From Prevotella sp. (lineage in GTDB: Bacteria; Bacteroidota; Bacteroidia; Bacteroidales; Bacteroidaceae), in contig JAGCDO010000066.1 in NCBI GenBank assembly GCA_017651265.1, positions 78,556-142,555 on the forward strand: 64,000 bases of DNA, written 5' to 3'. The notes beneath the pieces were generated by a model, which saw nothing but the letters and a program-made list of their open reading frames with translations, was not told where the DNA came from and searched no databases. Below are positions 57,152 to 64,000 of the stretch, piece by piece; the first letter of the stretch is position 1, and every line of letters begins with the position of its first letter. A program made the position numbers and the translations under genes.

Positions 57152-57813
57152 GACACTATATATTAGTCATCATGTTGGCTGTCTGTGCCGCCGTATCTGC
57201 ACAGAACGACAGACAGCTCATCCGCGAGGGCAACCGCCTGTATCGCCAGAAGCAGTATGCGCAGGCCGAGGTGCTCTACCGCAAGGCCATTGCCAAGAAG
57301 GCCGACAACCCGCAGGCGGTCTATAACCTGGGCTGTGCCTTGATGATGCAGCAGAAAGACTCCGCTGCCATAGTGCAGTACGAGAACGCCACCAAGCTCG
57401 AAAAGAACAAGCTGCGCCAGTCGAAGTCGTGGCACAACATCGGTGTCATGTGCCAGAGTCATAAGATGTACGGCGAGGCCGTCAGGGCCTACGAGCAGTC
57501 GCTCCGCCTCAATCCCTCCGACGATGAGACGCGCTATAACCTCGCGCTCTGCAAACAGTTGAACAAGAACAATCCGCAGCAGGATAAGAATCAGCAAGAC
57601 AAGAAGAACGAAGAGAAAGAAGATGATAAGGGTCAGCAGCAGAAGAAGGACAAGAAAGACCAGCAGAAAGAGGAGCAGCCTAAGGAACAGATGAGTAAGG
57701 ACAATGCCGAACGACTGCTGGATGCTGCCGTACAGAACGAGAAGGCCACGCAGCAACGACTGAAGAAGGCCATGCAGCAGCCCCGAAAGAAACAGTTACA
57801 AAAGAATTGGTAA
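57148..57813 (+). CDS. batC: BatC, TPR protein
   Basis: 221 residues. Signal peptide (M-R-H-Y-I-L-V-I-M-L-A-V-C-A-A-V-S-A-Q), about three tetratricopeptide repeats (residues 25-135: A-E-V-L-Y-R-K-A-I, A-V-Y-N-L-G-C-A-L, A-V-R-A-Y-E-Q-S-L-R-L-N-P), then a very hydrophilic Gln/Lys/Glu tail (135-221). It lies in the periplasm and probably scaffolds the Bat complex. Coupled to batB by overlap and 12 bases from batD. Confidence 0.9.
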   Translation: MRHYILVIMLAVCAAVSAQNDRQLIREGNRLYRQKQYAQAEVLYRKAIAKKADNPQAVYNLGCALMMQQKDSAAIVQYENATKLEKNKLRQSKSWHNIGVMCQSHKMYGEAVRAYEQSLRLNPSDDETRYNLALCKQLNKNNPQQDKNQQDKKNEEKEDDKGQQQKKDKKDQQKEEQPKEQMSKDNAERLLDAAVQNEKATQQRLKKAMQQPRKKQLQKNW

Positions 57814-57825
57814 GGAGATTCGCTT

Positions 57826-60390
57826 ATGAAGAGATATTTACTTGTTTTATCTTTAATGATGATCACCTGGGCGGTCAGCGCGCAGACGCTGACGGCCAAT
57901 GCACCCTCGCAGGTGCAGAACGGTGAGAATTTCCGTCTCACCTACACGGTGAACACATCCAATGCCAGTGATTTCCGCATCGGTGAGATTCCCGAGGCGC
58001 TGGAAATCATCACGGGTCCCTATACCTCCGAACAGTCGAACTTCCAGATGGTGAACGGTCATACCAGCAGTTCATCATCTATCACCTATACCTATATCCT
58101 CTGTGCCAACAAGAACGGTTCCTATACCATTCCTGCGGCACGTGTACATGCCAATGGTAAGACCATCACCTCGAACCCGCTCAAGGTAACCGTATCGGGC
58201 AAGGCCGCAGGTACGGGTAATGCGCCGAAGATGCACGACGACTATGATGACCGTCCTCAGATGCGGGCGGCAGGAACGCCTATCTCCGGTAGCGACCTGT
58301 TCATCAAGGTGAGTGCCAACAAGCAGCGTGTGCACGAGCAGGAGCCTATCCTGTTAACTTATAAGGTCTATACGCTGGTCGATCTGACGCAGCTGGAAGG
58401 AAAGATGCCTGATCTCACGGGTTTCCACTCGCAGGAGGTGAAGATGCCGCAGCAGAAATCGTTCCACATCGAGAGCGTCAACGGTCGTAACTACCGCTGT
58501 GTCACCTGGAGTCAGTATGTGATGTATCCGCAGATGACCGGTGATCTGGAGATTCCGAGCATCACCTTCAACGGAACGGTCATCCAGCAGAACCGCAATG
58601 TCGATCCCTTCGAGGCCTTCCTCAACGGCGGCAGCGGTTATGTAGAGGTGAAACGCAGCATCAAGGCCCCGGGATTGAAGATCCATGTCGATCCGTTACC
58701 CAAGCGTCCGGACAATTTCTCAGGCGGTGTGGGTAAGTTCAATATCTCCGGTCAGTTGAACAAGACCGAGGTGAAGGCCAACGATCCTATCACGGTGCGT
58801 GTCGTGGTGGGCGGTGTCGGTAACCTGAAACTCATCAAGCAGCCGGTGGTGAACTTCCCCAAGGACTTCGATAAATACGATCCGAAGGTAACCGACAAGA
58901 CCAAGCTCACGGCCAATGGGGTAGAGGGAAACATGATTTACGACTTCCTCGCCGTGCCGCGCAACCAGGGTAAATACACCATTCCTCCGGTGGAGTTCAC
59001 CTATTATGATGTTGCAGCCAATGCCTACAAGACCATCAAGACACAGGCGTTCGAGCTGGAGGTGGAGAAGGGCGACGGTAATGGTGGAACAGCTGTTGAT
59101 TTCACCGACGAGAAGAACCAGGATATCCATGCCATCAAGACCGGTAAGGTGGTGCGCAAGGATGCTGCCTCGCTGTTCTTCGGCAGCGCTTCCTACTGGA
59201 TCGTACTGGCATTGTTGTTAGCTGCCTTCATTGCCCTGATGATCATCTTCCGCCGCCGTGCTATCGAGAACGCCGACATCGTGAAGATGCGTGGTAAGAA
59301 AGCCAACAAGGTGGCCAACAAACGACTCCGTGCTGCGCACAAGCTCATGGTGGCTGGTAAGCAGGGAGAGTTCTACGACGAGGTACTGCGCGCACTCTGG
59401 GGCTACATGGGCGATAAGCTGAATATCCCCGTTTCCGAGCTGTCGCACGACAATATCGCCGATAAGCTGGCTGAGCATCATGTGGATGAGCAGACCGTCA
59501 ACTCGTTCATCGAGGCACTCGACGAGTGTGAGTTCGAACGCTATGCACCGGGCGATGCCGCAGGAAACATGAATAAGACCTATGAGTCGGCTGCTACCGC
59601 CATTGAAAAGATTGAAGAGGTGATGAAGAAAAAGAATACCAGAACACGTGGCACGCTGGTGCTGCTCACCCTGCTGTTCCTGTTCCCGATGACCATCCAG
59701 GCCGTCACCAAGCAGGATGCCGATGCTGAATACAGTAAGGGTAACTACCAGCAGGCCATCAAGGACTATGAAGAGCTGCTGAAGGCAGGCGAGAGTGCTG
59801 AGATCTATTATAACTTAGGTAATGCGTATTACCGCACCGAGAACATCACCCGCGCCGTGTTGAGCTACGAGCGTGCGCTCCTGCTGAACCCCGCCGACGA
59901 GGATATCCGCTTCAACCTGCAGATGGCACGGTCGAAGACCATTGATAAGATCACACCCGAGAGCGAGATGTTCTTCTTCACCTGGTACCGTTCGTTGGTG
60001 AACCTCATGACCATCGACGGCTGGGCACATCTGGCCATTGCCAGCATCATCCTCACGCTCATCCTCGCCTTGGTGTACCTCTTCGCCAGTCATCTCATCC
60101 TGCGCAAGATCGGTTTCTACGGTGGTGTCCTCTTCCTCATCATCTTCCTGCTGAGCAACATCTTTGCCTTCCAGCAGAAGCAGATGCTGATGAAACGCAA
60201 TGGTGCCATCGTCATCGCCCCGTCGTGCACCATCAAGAAGACACCCGAGGCGAACAGTGCCGATCAAGGTGTGATTCATGAAGGAACCCGAGTGGATATT
60301 ATCGACGATACCATGCGCGACTGGAAGGAAATCCATCTGGCCGACGGTCGTGAGGGATGGATTCCGGCTACACAGATAGAAAAGATCTGA
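57826..60390 (+). CDS. BatD-BatE fusion protein
   Basis: 854 residues with no internal stop. Residues 1-470 are BatD: signal peptide (W-A-V-S-A-Q), beta-rich periplasmic domains with V-S-A-N-K-Q-R-V-H-E-Q-E-P-I-L-L-T-Y-K-V-Y, then a helix (about 448-468) and a cytoplasmic domain. From Met600 (position 59623) a second signal-like helix (T-L-V-L-L-T-L-L-F-L-F-P-M-T-I-Q-A) begins BatE: TPR repeats (about 625-700), two transmembrane helices (about 735-785) and an SH3-like domain at the end (H-E-G-T-R-V-D-I-I-D ... G-R-E-G-W-I-P). In other Bacteroidales these are often separate genes, so this appears to be a fusion. Confidence 0.88.
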   Translation: MKRYLLVLSLMMITWAVSAQTLTANAPSQVQNGENFRLTYTVNTSNASDFRIGEIPEALEIITGPYTSEQSNFQMVNGHTSSSSSITYTYILCANKNGSYTIPAARVHANGKTITSNPLKVTVSGKAAGTGNAPKMHDDYDDRPQMRAAGTPISGSDLFIKVSANKQRVHEQEPILLTYKVYTLVDLTQLEGKMPDLTGFHSQEVKMPQQKSFHIESVNGRNYRCVTWSQYVMYPQMTGDLEIPSITFNGTVIQQNRNVDPFEAFLNGGSGYVEVKRSIKAPGLKIHVDPLPKRPDNFSGGVGKFNISGQLNKTEVKANDPITVRVVVGGVGNLKLIKQPVVNFPKDFDKYDPKVTDKTKLTANGVEGNMIYDFLAVPRNQGKYTIPPVEFTYYDVAANAYKTIKTQAFELEVEKGDGNGGTAVDFTDEKNQDIHAIKTGKVVRKDAASLFFGSASYWIVLALLLAAFIALMIIFRRRAIENADIVKMRGKKANKVANKRLRAAHKLMVAGKQGEFYDEVLRALWGYMGDKLNIPVSELSHDNIADKLAEHHVDEQTVNSFIEALDECEFERYAPGDAAGNMNKTYESAATAIEKIEEVMKKKNTRTRGTLVLLTLLFLFPMTIQAVTKQDADAEYSKGNYQQAIKDYEELLKAGESAEIYYNLGNAYYRTENITRAVLSYERALLLNPADEDIRFNLQMARSKTIDKITPESEMFFFTWYRSLVNLMTIDGWAHLAIASIILTLILALVYLFASHLILRKIGFYGGVLFLIIFLLSNIFAFQQKQMLMKRNGAIVIAPSCTIKKTPEANSADQGVIHEGTRVDIIDDTMRDWKEIHLADGREGWIPATQIEKI

Positions 60391-60394
60391 TAGA

Positions 60395-61081
60395 ATGAGT
60401 GTATTGACAGGGATAGACCAGGCGTTACTGTTCTGGCTGAACGGCAGTAACTCGTTGTTCACCGATGGTGTGATGAGCACACTGACGGCGGGTGTTACAT
60501 GGATTCCCCTTTACATCACCTTGTTCTATGTGGTGCTCAAGAACAACGAGACCATGGCACAGGTGCTGCTCACCGTGGGTTGTGCGGCCGCCTGTGTACT
60601 CATCACGGCAGGAATCACCAACCTGGTGGTAAAACCCCTTGTGGCCCGTCCGCGGCCCTGCGACGATCCCGTCATCAAGTATGCCATCGATGTGGTGAGC
60701 GGCGTATCGGCCGGTAACTACAGCTTCTTCTCCGCCCATGCGGCCAACACCAGTGCGTTGGTCATGTTCATGGCCCTGCTCATCCGCAACAGGTTGTTCA
60801 TCGTGGCCATGATCCTCTGGTCGGCCCTGAACTGCTACACCCGTCTGTATTTAGGCATGCACTATCCGTCAGACATCCTCTGCGGTCTGCTCTTCGGCAG
60901 TCTCATGGGTTTCATTGCCTATGTGGTATATCTGAAGATCTACCTGAAGATCTCGCCGCAGTTCCATTACGTATCGTCGCATTATTCCAGTACAGGCTAC
61001 GCCCTGAATGATATAGACACCGTTGTCTGTGTCATGGTGATGACGGTGCTCTATGCCATCATCCGTGCAATGTTTTTTTGA
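60395..61081 (+). CDS. PAP2-family phosphatase
   Basis: 228 residues with about six transmembrane helices. The phosphatase signature is complete: K-P-L-V-A-R-P-R-P (motif 1), F-F-S-A-H-A-A-N-T (motif 2, catalytic His) and R-L-Y-L-G-M-H-Y-P-S-D (motif 3). It dephosphorylates a lipid such as undecaprenyl diphosphate or phosphatidylglycerol phosphate at the outer face of the inner membrane. It begins 4 bases after the Bat operon and its stop is 5 bases before queA. Confidence 0.9.
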   Translation: MSVLTGIDQALLFWLNGSNSLFTDGVMSTLTAGVTWIPLYITLFYVVLKNNETMAQVLLTVGCAAACVLITAGITNLVVKPLVARPRPCDDPVIKYAIDVVSGVSAGNYSFFSAHAANTSALVMFMALLIRNRLFIVAMILWSALNCYTRLYLGMHYPSDILCGLLFGSLMGFIAYVVYLKIYLKISPQFHYVSSHYSSTGYALNDIDTVVCVMVMTVLYAIIRAMFF

Positions 61082-61086
61082 CTGTT

Positions 61087-62325
61087 ATGATAGATACAAA
61101 ACATATACGCATCAGCGACTATAACTATCCGCTGCCCGATGAGCGCATCGCTAAGTTTCCCATCGCGCAGCGCGATCACAGTAAGCTACTCATTTACCGA
61201 CAGGGAAAGGTTCAGGAGGATATCTTCTACAACCTACCGACATACTTGCCTGAGGGAGCCCTCATGGTGTTCAACAACACCAAGGTGATCCAGGCGCGCA
61301 TGCATTTCCGCAAAGCCACAGGTGCCCTCATCGAGGTGTTCCTGTTGGAGCCGTATGCTCCGGCCGACTACGAGCAGATGTTCCAGACCACCGCGCGGTG
61401 TGAATGGATCTGCTTGGTGGGCAACCTCAAGAAATGGAAAGAGGGAGCGCTGGTCAGGAAGGTGATGATACACGACAAGGAGGTGGAGATCACTGCCACG
61501 CGCATGGGCGAGCAGGGAACCGGTCATCGGGTAGTGTTCGAATGGCGCTACACCGCACCGTCGGCAACACCCGCACCGTCGTTTGCCGAGATCATCGATG
61601 CTGCAGGAGAACTGCCCATTCCACCGTATCTGAACCGAGAGACGCAGGAGAGTGATAAGACCACCTATCAGACCGTCTATAGTAAGATCAAGGGAAGTGT
61701 GGCGGCACCAACCGCCGGTCTGCATTTCACCGACGATGTGCTCAAGGCTGTTGATGAGCGGGGTATCGACCGTGAGGAGCTCACCCTGCATGTGGGTGCG
61801 GGTACGTTCAAGCCCGTGAAGAGTGAGGAGATAGAGGGGCACAGTATGCACACGGAGTATTACTGTGTGAAGCGGCAGACCATCGAGAAGCTCATCCGTC
61901 ATCAGGCGCAGGCCATCGCCGTGGGCACCACCAGTGTGCGCACCTTAGAGAGTCTGTACTATGTGGGATTGAAGCTGGAGCAGCACCCTGATGCCAACGA
62001 AGACGAACTGCATGTGGAGCAGTGGGAGCCCTATCAGCAGGACCAGCTGCCCATCGAACCCCAGAAAGCCCTGCAGAACATTCTTAGCTGGCTCGACCGT
62101 CACGACAAGGGTGCGCTACATGGCAGTACGCAGATCATCATTGCTCCGGGCTATGAGTACAAGATCGTGAAGATGCTGGTAACCAACTTCCACCAGCCGC
62201 AGAGCACCCTGCTGCTCCTGGTCAGCGCCTTTGTCAAAGGCGACTGGCACACCATCTACGACTACGCCCTCTCTCACCACTTCCGCTTCCTCAGTTATGG
62301 TGATAGTAGTTTGCTGATACCCTAA
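61087..62325 (+). CDS. queA: S-adenosylmethionine:tRNA ribosyltransferase-isomerase
   Basis: 412 residues from the ATG at 61087; a TTG at 61078 overlaps the previous gene and is less likely. QueA adds the cyclopentene ring to queuosine precursor in tRNA. Landmarks: Y-P-L-P-D-E-R-I-A near the start, M-V-F-N-N-T-K-V-I-Q-A-R, G-S-V-A-A-P-T-A-G-L-H-F-T, L-H-V-G-A-G-T-F-K-P-V and the final S-Y-G-D-S-S-L-L-I-P. It is about 55 residues longer than the enterobacterial enzyme, mainly by an insertion near 285-320 (H-P-D-A-N-E-D-E-L-H-V-E-Q-W). Confidence 0.94.
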   Translation: MIDTKHIRISDYNYPLPDERIAKFPIAQRDHSKLLIYRQGKVQEDIFYNLPTYLPEGALMVFNNTKVIQARMHFRKATGALIEVFLLEPYAPADYEQMFQTTARCEWICLVGNLKKWKEGALVRKVMIHDKEVEITATRMGEQGTGHRVVFEWRYTAPSATPAPSFAEIIDAAGELPIPPYLNRETQESDKTTYQTVYSKIKGSVAAPTAGLHFTDDVLKAVDERGIDREELTLHVGAGTFKPVKSEEIEGHSMHTEYYCVKRQTIEKLIRHQAQAIAVGTTSVRTLESLYYVGLKLEQHPDANEDELHVEQWEPYQQDQLPIEPQKALQNILSWLDRHDKGALHGSTQIIIAPGYEYKIVKMLVTNFHQPQSTLLLLVSAFVKGDWHTIYDYALSHHFRFLSYGDSSLLIP

Positions 62326-62326
62326 T

Positions 62327-62474
62327 TTAGAGGTGAGAGGTGAGAATATTAGAGGTAAGAGAATAGTACTTGAGAGCGTAGCAACATAAAAGGATACAAT
62401 AATCATAACAAGATTTAGAGTACAAGTAGGAGAGGTAATCTCTCACTTCTCACCTCTCACTTCTCACCTCTAAA
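62327..62474. repeat. Inverted heptamer element (AGAGGTG / TCTCACC)
   Basis: Left arm 62327-62366 holds AGAGGTG units; right arm 62440-62474 holds TCTCACT, TCTCACC, TCTCACT, TCTCACC and TCTAAAC. The 73-base loop shares GAGAATAGTAC with the element at 45283 and GAGTACAAGT with the one at 51640. Confidence 0.85.
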
Positions 62475-62506
62475 CAAGTTGAACAACGTGAAACTTTAAG
62501 ACAACA

Positions 62507-63637
62507 ATGAAAAAAGGTGACAAAGTAAGATTCCTCAGTGAAAGTGGAGGCGGCATCGTAGCCGGCTTCCAAGGTAAAGATATTGTGTTGGTGGAGGATG
62601 AGGACGGCTTCCAGATTCCTACACGCATCAACGACGTGGTGGTGATTGATACCGATGATTACAACCTCGAGAAGGTGGCACAGAAAAGGGTAGGGGGCAG
62701 TGCCTCCGCACCCGCACAGTCGGTTGCCACTCCCGAGGAGCGTCCTTCGCAGAAGGTGGAGAAACCCGTGCTCCGTCCGGTCATCGAGGAGCGCAAAGGT
62801 GGCGATAAGCTGTCGGTCTATCTGGCCTTCGTTCCCATCGATATACATGCCATCACCAGTACGCGGTTCGAGACCTACATCGTGAACGACAGTAACTATT
62901 ACATCTACTATTCGTATCTGGTGGCCGAAGGAAATTCCTGGACACTTCGTGCCATGGGTGAGGTGGAACCGAACACCAAGGAGTTCATCGAGGAGTTCGG
63001 GAAAGAGGACTTAAACGATCTCTCGCAAGTATCAGTACAATTCATTGCCTATAAGCGTGATAAGTCGTTCATGCTCAAAGAGCCTATACAGGTGAAGCTG
63101 CGCATCGATGGTGTGAAGTTCTACAAGCTGCACACCTTCCAGGAGAACGATTTCTTTGAGCAAAAAGCCTTACTCTATACGGTGGTAGAGAACGACAAGG
63201 TGAACCGTCCGCTGATGATCAATGCCGAGGAGCTGAAGAAGGAGATGTACCACAAGGAGCCCGCCGATAAGACGCGCGTGGACAACTCGTATGTGCGTCG
63301 TTACGACAACGGTAAGTCGCAGCATCCCTTCTTGTCGAAGCATACCAAAGGTGACGAGCCCGTAGTGGTTGATCTCCATGCCCATGAGATTCTTGAAACC
63401 ACCGCAGGCATGAGTGCCTCCGACATCCTGAGCTACCAGCTCGACATCGTTCACCGCACGCTGGCCGAGCACAAGGACCATAAAGGTAAGAAGATCGTGT
63501 TCATTCACGGAAAGGGCGAAGGAGTGCTCCGTCGCGCCATCATCCACGAATTGAATTATAAGTACAAAACCTACACCTACCAAGACGCCTCCTTCCAGGA
63601 GTACGGGTATGGTGCCACGCAGGTCACAATCAAATAA
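62507..63637 (+). CDS. DUF2027 and Smr domain protein
   Basis: 376 residues. The first 75 residues form a small beta-barrel (K-K-G-D-K-V-R-F-L-S-E-S-G-G-G), 95-300 the DUF2027 region, and about 290-376 an Smr domain (V-V-D-L-H-A-H-E-I ... I-H-G-K-G-E-G-V-L-R), related to the nuclease domain of MutS2. No MutS ATPase part is present. Smr domains bind or nick nucleic acid; in other bacteria they rescue collided ribosomes. The function here is not established. Confidence 0.88.
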   Translation: MKKGDKVRFLSESGGGIVAGFQGKDIVLVEDEDGFQIPTRINDVVVIDTDDYNLEKVAQKRVGGSASAPAQSVATPEERPSQKVEKPVLRPVIEERKGGDKLSVYLAFVPIDIHAITSTRFETYIVNDSNYYIYYSYLVAEGNSWTLRAMGEVEPNTKEFIEEFGKEDLNDLSQVSVQFIAYKRDKSFMLKEPIQVKLRIDGVKFYKLHTFQENDFFEQKALLYTVVENDKVNRPLMINAEELKKEMYHKEPADKTRVDNSYVRRYDNGKSQHPFLSKHTKGDEPVVVDLHAHEILETTAGMSASDILSYQLDIVHRTLAEHKDHKGKKIVFIHGKGEGVLRRAIIHELNYKYKTYTYQDASFQEYGYGATQVTIK

Positions 63638-63644
63638 TCCACAT

Positions 63645-63666
63645 CCCTCCGCAAGGAGGGTTTTTT
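63645..63666 (+). terminator. Intrinsic terminator after the Smr-domain gene
   Basis: CCCTCC (63645-63650), loop GCAA, GGAGGG (63655-63660), then TTTTTT. It lies 7 bases after the stop codon. Confidence 0.88.
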
Positions 63667-64000
63667 ATTTTCCTCACGCCGAGACGCAGAGAGCGCAGAG
63701 GTCTCGCAGAGAATTATTACTGCGCCAATCAACTCGAGAATCAAATTTGGCTTCGCCTTCCTCCTCCTCGCTCGACAGAGTTTATACGAGTATAACTTTG
63801 TTCTCGCTCGTTCGTCGTTTCCGTTTCTTTTCCGTTTCTTCCGTTATAGAATTATACTCGCGCCAATCACTTTGAGAATTATTTTTATCTCTCACTGAAC
63901 TGACTATTTTTTTTATTTCCCGCAGAAATAGCGGAAATAACAGAAAGGGCTACGCCCGCCATGCGGCATGATTATCAATAGACATTAGAATCAAATAGTA
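63667..64000. repeat. Noncoding tail with several short repeats
   Basis: No gene is seen. 63677-63712 holds 9-10-bp GCGCAGAGA-type units, a motif seen in intergenic DNA of many bacteria. A segment near 63713-63745 (GAATTATTACTGCGCCAATC) recurs in altered form at 63847-63880. At 63819-63845 two 11-bp units TTTCCGTTTC occur, with a partly complementary stretch near 63920-63945. A TAACTTTG -7-like box is at about 63794. Confidence 0.6.

Noticed and set aside
63609-63875. 88-codon plus-strand frame at the end of the window
   Set aside because: Starts inside the Smr-domain gene and runs through its terminator and the GCAGAGA-type intergenic repeats.

Overview
The window reads as a chromosomal segment of a member of the Bacteroidota, most likely a Prevotella-like member of the Bacteroidales. 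The evidence is: promoters of the Bacteroidota type (TTTG, 19-21 bp, TAnnTTTG) in front of many genes; no consistent Shine-Dalgarno sequences; TonB-dependent receptors whose signal peptides end in AQ; a Bat (aerotolerance) operon; and rpmB-rpmG-DUF4295-ftsY-rimO in the order usual for this phylum. The genus is inference. Almost all DNA is coding, and most genes are housekeeping.

Layout. 1-3.9 kb: 3' end of a fucose permease, an AAA/CYTH protein, dapA and an AraC regulator. 3.9-5.7 kb (minus): rubrerythrin and asparaginase. 5.8-17.4 kb: a regulatory and surface block with two TonB-dependent receptors, three ECF sigma factors with membrane partners, an unknown exported protein, an alpha/beta hydrolase and an M28 peptidase. 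17.5-26.1 kb: uxaC, a Wza-like export lipoprotein, glmS and carAB. 26.3-37 kb: a DUF6078 protein, metY, DUF4375, smpB, metH, a HAD phosphatase, map, tsaD, a CinA-type amidase and a DEAD-box helicase. 37-45.3 kb: serC, serA, DUF1015 and a YigZ-family gene, interrupted by an accessory segment (39.2-43.3 kb) with an AT-rich three-gene set (lipoprotein, 56-residue membrane protein, clostripain-family protease) and a GH5 cellulase. 45.5-46.8 kb: tRNA-Ser(CGA) and a fourth ECF sigma factor with a membrane partner. 47-51.6 kb: rpmB, rpmG, DUF4295, ftsY, rimO, an HU protein and an HU-transmembrane-LysM protein. 52-60.4 kb: moxR, DUF58, a BatD-like accessory gene, batA, batB, batC and a fused batD-batE. 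60.4-63.6 kb: PAP2 phosphatase, queA and a DUF2027/Smr protein. The last 360 bases are noncoding.

Two patterns stand out. First, three ECF sigma genes, each followed by a related four-helix membrane protein, share an upstream motif (TGTAAT, 19-20 bp, CTAATGG) that also precedes the second TonB-dependent receptor. This looks like an autoregulated ECF regulon with an unusual class of membrane partner. Second, many intergenic spaces hold locus-specific short-period repeats with units of 7, 9 or 11 bp. They are often arranged as a tandem run facing its own reverse complement, and are placed at gene ends or directly in front of start codons. The unit sequence differs between loci while the architecture is kept. 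The protease/lipoprotein island is the best candidate for an undescribed protein system; its function cannot be read from the sequence.
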